Below are positions 1-3,599 of a stretch of 5,226 bases of DNA, in pieces. The stretch comes from Synechococcaceae cyanobacterium (GTDB lineage Bacteria; Cyanobacteriota; Cyanobacteriia; PCC-6307; Cyanobiaceae). Positions within the stretch are counted from its first letter, which is position 1, and each line of letters begins with the position of its first letter. The stretch covers positions 1 through 5,226 of the forward strand of contig CANHGA010000155.1 in the NCBI GenBank assembly GCA_947460085.1. The letters are read 5' to 3'. Position numbers and translations under genes: made by a program. Under the pieces are notes generated by a model. It made no database searches, was not told where the DNA came from, and saw only the letters and a program-made list of their open reading frames with translations.

Positions 1-202
1 CCCAGCCCACCTGCTGATTCACCCCGCCCAGTTGCCCGATGCCCAGCCGGCCTTTGCCCTCACGATCCACAAGGCCCAGGGCAGCGAAGCCGATGAGGTT
101 TGGATCCTCATGGGCGAGTCGGGTCGGCCTAGCCACCGGCTGCTCTACACCGCCCTCACCCGGGCCAAGCAGCGGGCCATCTTGATCACACCATCACCAT
201 GA
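1..202 (+). CDS. recD: RecD-like exodeoxyribonuclease V alpha subunit, C-terminal end (5' partial)
   Basis: Only the last 66 codons are inside the window, read from base 2 to a TGA at 200-202. The visible protein contains AFALTIHKAQGSEADEVWIL (residues 17-36 of the fragment), which matches helicase motif V of the RecD/UvrD superfamily 1 enzymes. It is followed by LLYTALTRAKQRAILI, which matches motif VI, where the arginine of TRAK is the ATP-contacting residue. The family unwinds DNA 5' to 3' and, within RecBCD, takes part in double-strand break processing. A stand-alone RecD2-type helicase has the same ending, so the fragment cannot separate the two. The protein ends about 14 residues after TRAK, normal for RecD. 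The cupin gene begins 13 bp downstream, so the two may share an mRNA. Identification as a RecD-type helicase is secure; the exact subtype is not. Confidence 0.85.
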   Translation, partial: PAHLLIHPAQLPDAQPAFALTIHKAQGSEADEVWILMGESGRPSHRLLYTALTRAKQRAILITPSP

Positions 203-215
203 TCGGAGCCTCAGC

Positions 216-653
216 ATGATCAGCGACCCCAACGCTCCAGCCATGTCCCGGCCATCAAGCCCAACCGCGGAGCGGGTCGAGCGGCCCTGGGGCTGGTTTG
301 AAAACTTGGGGAATGGGGATGGCGATGGGGATGGCTATCTGGTGAAGCGCCTGTTGATCCGCAGCGGCGCCCGAATCAGCCTGCAGAAGCATCGGCACCG
401 ATCCGAGCACTGGGTGGTCGTGGCTGGCGAGGGACTCCTGCAGATCGACGGGGACACCGTTCAGGCCACCCCGGGAACGAGCGTCTTCATTCCCCAAGGG
501 ACCCTGCACCGGGCCACCGCCGGATCGAGCGATTTGCTGCTGGTGGAAGTCCAGCGCGGCGCCGTGCTCAGGGAAGACGATATCGAACGGTTCGACGACG
601 ATTTCGGGCGCGTGGGGGATTTCGGGCCGACAGGGGATAGCGGGGCAGGGTGA
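216..653 (+). CDS. Cupin protein, type II mannose-6-phosphate isomerase C-terminal domain family
   Basis: A 145-aa protein with one cupin domain at about residues 22-131. It opens with RPWGWFENL and continues with VKRLLIRSGARISLQKHRHR and SEHWVVVAGEG. The second cupin box is FIPQGTLHRATA. Likely metal ligands are H59, H61, E64 and H98, all present. In bifunctional enzymes this domain isomerises mannose-6-phosphate and fructose-6-phosphate and is fused to a mannose-1-phosphate guanylyltransferase. Here it stands alone, as often in cyanobacteria, so the substrate is inferred. The ATG at 216 is favoured because GGAG lies 7 bases upstream (205-208); a second in-frame ATG at 243 lacks this. A short Gly-Asp run (residues 32-40) sits between WFENL and YLVKR, apparently a loop expansion. 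The C-terminal tail after R132 is Gly/Asp-rich and probably disordered. A cytoplasmic location is expected, with no signal peptide or membrane segment. Confidence 0.88.
   Translation: MISDPNAPAMSRPSSPTAERVERPWGWFENLGNGDGDGDGYLVKRLLIRSGARISLQKHRHRSEHWVVVAGEGLLQIDGDTVQATPGTSVFIPQGTLHRATAGSSDLLLVEVQRGAVLREDDIERFDDDFGRVGDFGPTGDSGAG
308..335 (+). repeat. Short GGGGAT/GGCGAT repeat coding a Gly-Asp run
   Basis: A low-complexity stretch built from near-identical GGNGAT units encodes alternating Gly and Asp (cupin residues 32-40). It lies between the first two beta strands of the cupin domain. This is the kind of tract that can change length by replication slippage without shifting the frame. Confidence 0.6.
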
Positions 654-820
654 TAAGTTAAGAATTCACCCTTTTTCAAGGGCAGGGCAGTTTTCTGAAT
701 TCAGCGCAGGCGTGCAGTCATCCGATCGCACGAGTCCATCCAAAGGGCACGTTGAATCCTCACTTCCATTGGGTTTCTGCCGGCCTGCGTTGAAGGACAT
801 CACCAGGCCCAATCATTCCA
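654..820 (+). other. Intergenic spacer and probable deaD leader
   Basis: This 167-bp gap between the cupin and helicase genes contains no convincing ORF. Its first 50 bp are clearly richer in A/T than the surrounding genes and hold the GAATTC inverted repeat described separately. I could not find a convincing -35/-10 pair. TTGAAT at 752-757 resembles a -35 box but has no matching -10 at 16-18 bp. A promoter for the helicase-RRM unit probably lies here, because the upstream gene has ended and the gap is the longest before deaD. Confidence 0.5.
662..702 (+). terminator. Nested inverted repeat, weak terminator or leader hairpin
   Basis: GAATTCA at 662-668 can pair with TGAATTC at 696-702 (7 bp). 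Inside it CCCTT at 669-673 can pair with AAGGG at 678-682 around a 4-base loop. A TTTT run at 691-694 follows the inner hairpin. The inner stem is short and the T run is not immediately adjacent, so this is a poor intrinsic terminator. It could end the recD-cupin transcript or be a folded part of the deaD leader. Confidence 0.25.
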
Positions 821-2752
821 GTGACCGAAATTCCAACCGGCGGCAGTTTCACCTGCGCAGTCGATAACGACGCACGCCCATCTATCGATAGCGACTCGCT
901 CCCATCCACCGATACGGCAGCAGTGCAGGTCGAACCCGTAGCCATCTCCACCGAGGTGCCCAGCGGCTCCAGCGCCACCCCAACGACTGAGTCCAATCCC
1001 CAGAGCGAGCCCTCCGGCTTCTCGCGCTTTGGCTTCGGCCCCGAATTGCTGAAGGCCCTCAGCGACATCGGCTACCAAGAGCCCTCACCGATCCAGAAGG
1101 CCGCCATCCCCGAACTGATGCTCGGCCGCGACCTGGTGGGCCAGGCCCAAACCGGCACCGGCAAAACGGCCGCCTTTGCCTTGCCCATGCTGGCGGCCCT
1201 GGACCCCGAGCAGCGCAAACCCCAGGTGTTGGTGCTCGCCCCCACCCGCGAACTCGCCATCCAGGTGGCCGATGCCTTCAGCAGCTACGCCGCCCACCTG
1301 AACCATGTGCGGGTTCTGGCGATCTACGGCGGGGCTGATTTCCGCGACCAGATCCACCAACTCAAACGCGGTGTGCAGATCGTGGTTGGCACCCCGGGAC
1401 GGGTGATGGACCACATGCGTCAGGGCACCCTCGACCTCTCCTCCCTGCGGGCCTTGGTGCTTGACGAGGCCGACGAGATGCTGCGCATGGGCTTCATCGA
1501 CGACGTCGAATGGGTTCTCACCCAGCTGCCTGAAAAGCGTCAGGTTGTGCTGTTCTCGGCCACCATGCCGAGCGAAATCCGCCGGATTTCCCAGAAGTAC
1601 CTCAACGCTCCGGCCGAGGTCACCATCAAGCAAAAAGCTGCCGATGCCAGCCGCATCCGCCAGCGCTACCTGATGGTGCACGCCCCCCACAAGATCGGGG
1701 CCCTCGAGCGGGTGCTGGAAGCAGAACGCAGTGAGGGGGTGATCATCTTTGCCCGCACCAAGGCCATCACCATGACGGTGGCCGAATCCCTCGAGCAACA
1801 CGGCTACGACGTGGCCGTTCTCAATGGCGATGTGCCCCAGGCCCAACGGGAACGGACGATCGAACGGCTCAAGCAAGGCCAGGTGGATGTGTTGGTGGCC
1901 ACCGACGTGGCAGCCCGGGGTCTGGATGTGGATCGCATCAGCCTGGTGATCAACTACGACATCCCCTTTGACTCGGAGGCCTACGTCCACCGCATCGGTC
2001 GCACCGGCCGGGCTGGTCGCAGCGGCGACGCCATCCTGTTTCTCACCCCCCGGGAGCGCCGCTTCCTGGGCGGCCTTGAGCGGGCTGTGGGTAAACCGAT
2101 CGAGCAAATGGATGTGCCCAACAACGCCACCATCAACCAAAACCGCCTGGATCGGCTGCGCACCAAGCTCACCACCAGCCTGCAAACCCCCGCGACCAAC
2201 GAAGAAGAGCGGGCCCTGCTCAGCGAGATCCTGCAACGGGTCACCCAGGAACTGGGCTGCACCGCCGACCAACTGGCCCTGGCCGCCCTCGAATTCAGCC
2301 TGGCCGGCAAACCCCTGTTGATCCAGGGCGAAGACAACTTCGACCAGGTGCGTCAAAACGGTCCAAGCCGTGACATCGGCCGGGATCCCCGCAGGAGCCG
2401 GGATGGCGGTCGGGACTTCGGCCGTGATGGCGGTAGAGATGGTGGAAGGGATGGGGGCCGCGATGCTGGCCGGGGCGCCCCCCGCGGTGATCGCCCCATG
2501 GGGCCCCCCGAAGACCACATGGAACGCTTCCGGGTGGAAGTGGGCTGGCGCGATCGCATCAAGCCAGGAAACATCGTTGGCGCCATTGCCAACGAAGCCG
2601 GTCTGAACGGCCGCTCCATTGGCCGGATTCAGATCTTTGACACCCACAGCACGGTCGATCTTCCCAAGGGCATGCCAGAGGATGTCTTCCAGGGCCTCCG
2701 CCAGCTGCGCGTGATGAACAAGTCTCTGCAGATCTCCCGTTTCGACGGTTAG
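821..2752 (+). CDS. deaD: DEAD-box ATP-dependent RNA helicase with DbpA-type RNA-binding domain
   Basis: A 643-aa cytoplasmic RNA helicase that unwinds RNA duplexes using ATP; family roles include ribosome assembly, mRNA turnover and cold adaptation. The visible motifs, in order, are the Q motif (GYQEPSPIQ, Q92), motif I AQTGTGKT (109-116), Ia PTRELA (141-146), Ib TPGR (191-194), II DEAD (215-218), III SAT (246-248), IV VIIFARTK (307-314), V ATDVAARGLD (360-369) and VI HRIGRTGRAGR (390-400). An Arg/Asp/Gly-rich linker (about 516-558) is followed by a DbpA-like RNA-binding domain (about 569-640), as in DeaD/CsdA. The first 66 residues are Ser/Thr/Pro- and acid-rich with almost no basic residues, probably disordered. 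The start is uncertain. GTG at 821 is the first standard start after the in-frame TGA at 791, but AAGGA at 793-797 is too distant to be a good ribosome site; GTG at 956 is an alternative. The RRM gene follows by 14 bp, suggesting one operon. All catalytic motifs are intact. Confidence 0.96.
   Translation: MTEIPTGGSFTCAVDNDARPSIDSDSLPSTDTAAVQVEPVAISTEVPSGSSATPTTESNPQSEPSGFSRFGFGPELLKALSDIGYQEPSPIQKAAIPELMLGRDLVGQAQTGTGKTAAFALPMLAALDPEQRKPQVLVLAPTRELAIQVADAFSSYAAHLNHVRVLAIYGGADFRDQIHQLKRGVQIVVGTPGRVMDHMRQGTLDLSSLRALVLDEADEMLRMGFIDDVEWVLTQLPEKRQVVLFSATMPSEIRRISQKYLNAPAEVTIKQKAADASRIRQRYLMVHAPHKIGALERVLEAERSEGVIIFARTKAITMTVAESLEQHGYDVAVLNGDVPQAQRERTIERLKQGQVDVLVATDVAARGLDVDRISLVINYDIPFDSEAYVHRIGRTGRAGRSGDAILFLTPRERRFLGGLERAVGKPIEQMDVPNNATINQNRLDRLRTKLTTSLQTPATNEEERALLSEILQRVTQELGCTADQLALAALEFSLAGKPLLIQGEDNFDQVRQNGPSRDIGRDPRRSRDGGRDFGRDGGRDGGRDGGRDAGRGAPRGDRPMGPPEDHMERFRVEVGWRDRIKPGNIVGAIANEAGLNGRSIGRIQIFDTHSTVDLPKGMPEDVFQGLRQLRVMNKSLQISRFDG
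2399..2470 (+). repeat. Six 12-bp units coding RDGG tetrapeptides in deaD
   Basis: Helicase residues 527-550 read as six consecutive tetrapeptides: RDGG, RDFG, RDGG, RDGG, RDGG, RDAG. A related RDIG lies just before, at 517-520. The arginine codons differ between units (CGG, CGG, CGT, AGA, AGG, CGC) and glycine codons vary as well. The repeat is therefore much cleaner in protein than in DNA. It links the helicase core to the DbpA-like domain and resembles RGG-type RNA-binding tracts, with Asp alternating. Confidence 0.85.
2550..2557. other. HIP1 core octamer GCGATCGC
   Basis: One copy of the palindrome GCGATCGC lies inside the helicase gene. This octamer is the core of HIP1, which is strongly over-represented in many cyanobacterial genomes. 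A single copy in 5 kb is only weak support for the cyanobacterial assignment. Confidence 0.6.
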
Positions 2753-2766
2753 GCCTTGCTTCAGCC

Positions 2767-3132
2767 ATGACGCTTTACGTTGGCAACCTCCCGTTCCAGG
2801 CGGAACGGGAGGACCTATTGGGTCTCTTCGGCCCCTACGGAGAGGTCACCCAATGCAGCCTTCCCGTAGACCGGGAAACGGGCCGTAAACGGGGCTTTGC
2901 CTTTGTCGAACTGGCCGACGCCGCAGCTGAGCAAAAAGCCATCGACGACCTCCAGGACGTCGAGTGGATGGGCCGCATGATCCGCGTCAACCTCGCCATC
3001 CCCCGGGAAAATCGCCCTGGCAGCAACCGTTCCAGCGGCAACCGATCCCGCGGTGAACGTGGTGGCGGCAGCCGTTCGGGTAGCAGTGACCGCACTGAAG
3101 GCGGCTACGGGGATGGCGGCAACCGCTGGTAG
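2767..3132 (+). CDS. Single-RRM RNA-binding protein with Gly/Arg-rich tail (cyanobacterial Rbp type)
   Basis: A 121-aa cytoplasmic protein with one RNA recognition motif at about residues 1-79. RNP2 is LYVGNL (3-8) and RNP1 is RGFAFVEL (42-49), with the stacking aromatics Y4, F44 and F46 present. The tail from about residue 81 is rich in Gly, Ser, Arg and Asn, and ends in Trp. This layout matches the cyanobacterial Rbp proteins, several of which are cold-induced or bind mRNA. Which Rbp subtype this is cannot be told here. The ATG lies 14 bp after the helicase stop and has no clear Shine-Dalgarno; only AGG at 2751-2753 is present, too far upstream. Translation may therefore depend on coupling to the helicase. 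The strong terminator about 40 bp after the stop codon closes the unit. The association with a DEAD-box helicase suggests joint RNA remodelling, which is an inference. Confidence 0.95.
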   Translation: MTLYVGNLPFQAEREDLLGLFGPYGEVTQCSLPVDRETGRKRGFAFVELADAAAEQKAIDDLQDVEWMGRMIRVNLAIPRENRPGSNRSSGNRSRGERGGGSRSGSSDRTEGGYGDGGNRW

Positions 3133-3134
3133 CT

Positions 3135-3156
3135 CAGCTCTGGGATCCAAGAGCTG
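3135..3156 (+). other. Short hairpin downstream of the RRM stop codon
   Basis: CAGCTCT (3135-3141) and AGAGCTG (3150-3156) are perfect inverted repeats of 7 bp around an 8-base loop. It begins two bases after the TAG stop and has no T run, so it is not a terminator by itself. It could protect the mRNA 3' end or be a processing site ahead of the main terminator. Confidence 0.4.
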
Positions 3157-3172
3157 GTACGCAGCCAAAAGG

Positions 3173-3213
3173 AAGCCCCCCGGGGTTGGCGTTGCCAATC
3201 CCGGGGGGCTTTT
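3173..3213 (+). terminator. Strong intrinsic terminator of deaD-RRM, probably bidirectional
   Basis: AAGCCCCCCGGGGTTGGC (3173-3190) pairs with the arm at 3194-3211 to give an 18-bp stem with one G-U pair and a 3-base loop (GTT). The stem runs directly into TTTT on the plus strand. On the minus strand it ends in TT followed by CCTTTT. It can therefore also stop transcription of the convergent small gene, whose stop codon lies about 50 bp away. Confidence 0.93.
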
Positions 3214-3259
3214 GCATGGTTTCTGGGTGGGCTCCAAGGGCTAACGAACCCAAGGGCAC

Positions 3260-3460
3260 CTAACTCAACTGCAAACCCGAATCCAAGGTTTCCAGCTCAT
3301 GCATTTGATCGATGTGCCAACCCCGTTTGCGCAGGTCAGCGCCGCGTGCTTCGGCAAGGGGTTCGCCTTCCCGTTGGCCAGGTAACCAGGCCTTGAGATG
3401 GCGGCGACGCATTTTGGCCGTGAAACGTTGGAATCGATTGAAAGCTCGACTTTTGGTCAT
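3260..3460 (-). CDS. Small basic protein of unknown function (66 aa)
   Basis: I do not recognise this protein. Its 66 residues are strongly basic in the N-terminal two thirds, with RFQRFTAKMRRRHLKAW at about 9-25 and LRKRGW at 43-48. The last 18 residues are mildly acidic. There is no signal peptide, membrane segment or cysteine. The basic character could fit binding to nucleic acid or ribosomes, but that is a guess. The evidence for a real gene is a perfect AGGAGG (plus-strand 3465-3470) four bases before the ATG at 3460, and placement between a terminator and a divergent promoter region. A GTG directly before the ATG (3461-3463) is in frame but almost touches the AGGAGG, so the ATG is the better start. 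Third-position GC is only a little over half, lower than in the neighbouring genes, which may mean weak expression selection or a different origin. Confidence 0.7.
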   Translation of the reverse strand: MTKSRAFNRFQRFTAKMRRRHLKAWLPGQREGEPLAEARGADLRKRGWHIDQMHELETLDSGLQLS

Positions 3461-3464
3461 CACA

Positions 3465-3470
3465 CCTCCT
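3465..3470 (-). promoter_or_regulatory. Perfect Shine-Dalgarno (AGGAGG) of the small minus-strand gene
   Basis: Read on the minus strand, AGGAGGTG is an eight-base match to the anti-Shine-Dalgarno sequence, four bases (TGTG) before the ATG at 3460. It decides the start in favour of this ATG over the adjacent GTG. It is part of the interrupted palindrome CTCCT-G-AGGAG at 3466-3476. Confidence 0.75.
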
Positions 3471-3494
3471 GAGGAGACAAATTCTTTCTACTGC

Positions 3495-3508
3495 TTTTGG
3501 GCCCAAAA
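3495..3508. promoter_or_regulatory. 14-bp perfect palindrome in the divergent region, candidate operator
   Basis: TTTTGGGCCCAAAA is a perfect inverted repeat with no spacer. It lies between the small minus-strand gene and the ABC exporter gene, where a regulator could control both. It overlaps the possible -35 box TTGGGC at 3497-3502. As an RNA hairpin it would be poor because there is no loop, so binding of a dimeric protein to DNA is the more natural reading. No second copy was seen in the window. Confidence 0.35.
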
Positions 3509-3525
3509 AAGGAGTGCTGTATGAA
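3497..3525 (+). promoter_or_regulatory. Weak candidate promoter for the ABC exporter gene
   Basis: TTGGGC (3497-3502) and TATGAA (3520-3525) are separated by exactly 17 bp and have three and four matches to the sigma-70 consensus boxes. Transcription would start near 3532, leaving a leader of about 68 bases before the exporter ATG. If this is correct, the Shine-Dalgarno at 3509-3514 lies in the promoter and is not transcribed. Confidence 0.2.
3509..3523 (+). promoter_or_regulatory. Strong Shine-Dalgarno and ATG out of frame with the ABC exporter (possible leader ORF)
   Basis: AAGGAG at 3509-3514 is six bases before an ATG at 3521, a better ribosome site than any before the exporter start. 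The frame opened runs to a TGA at 3854-3856 (111 codons), overlapping the exporter by about 250 bases in another frame. Its product begins MNIFSIAPAIDPERG and becomes Arg/Pro/Gly-rich in the overlap, typical of an out-of-frame reading. It could be a leader that affects exporter translation, or chance. Confidence 0.25.
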
Positions 3526-3599
3526 CATCTTCAGCATCGCCCCAGCGATTGATCCAGAACGTGGCCCCTGCTTACACCCCGCCAAGAAAACCTGCTTCC

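Noticed and set aside
199..219. A tiny ORF starting at the ATG overlapping the RecD stop
   Set aside because: It ends after six codons, has no ribosome site of its own, and the GGAG at 205-208 clearly serves the cupin ATG at 216.
2370..2606. Plus- and minus-strand open frames across the RDGG repeat
   Set aside because: They are alternative readings of a repetitive GC-rich tract within the helicase, which continues in its own frame into a recognisable DbpA-like domain.
1085..2647. A 520-codon open frame on the minus strand inside the helicase gene
   Set aside because: It is in exact codon register with the helicase. In that register minus-strand stops require TTA, CTA or TCA in the sense strand, which this GC-rich codon usage avoids. 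Its product shows no recognisable domain.
3124..3166. A tRNA-like stretch (GGTAGCTCAGCT followed by a GAGC match)
   Set aside because: Only the D-arm resemblance is present. There is no acceptor stem, anticodon arm or GGTTCGA-type T loop at the right spacing, and the stretch includes the end of the RRM gene.
3053..3244. An open frame overlapping the RRM gene end and the terminator
   Set aside because: It reads through the terminator hairpin, has no ribosome site or recognisable domain, and its start lies within the low-complexity tail of the RRM gene.
3466..3476. CTCCT-G-AGGAG interrupted palindrome as a Shine-Dalgarno-sequestering hairpin
   Set aside because: With a one-base loop it cannot fold fully as RNA, and only a weak three-base stem remains. 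It could still be a DNA site, but nothing else supports this.
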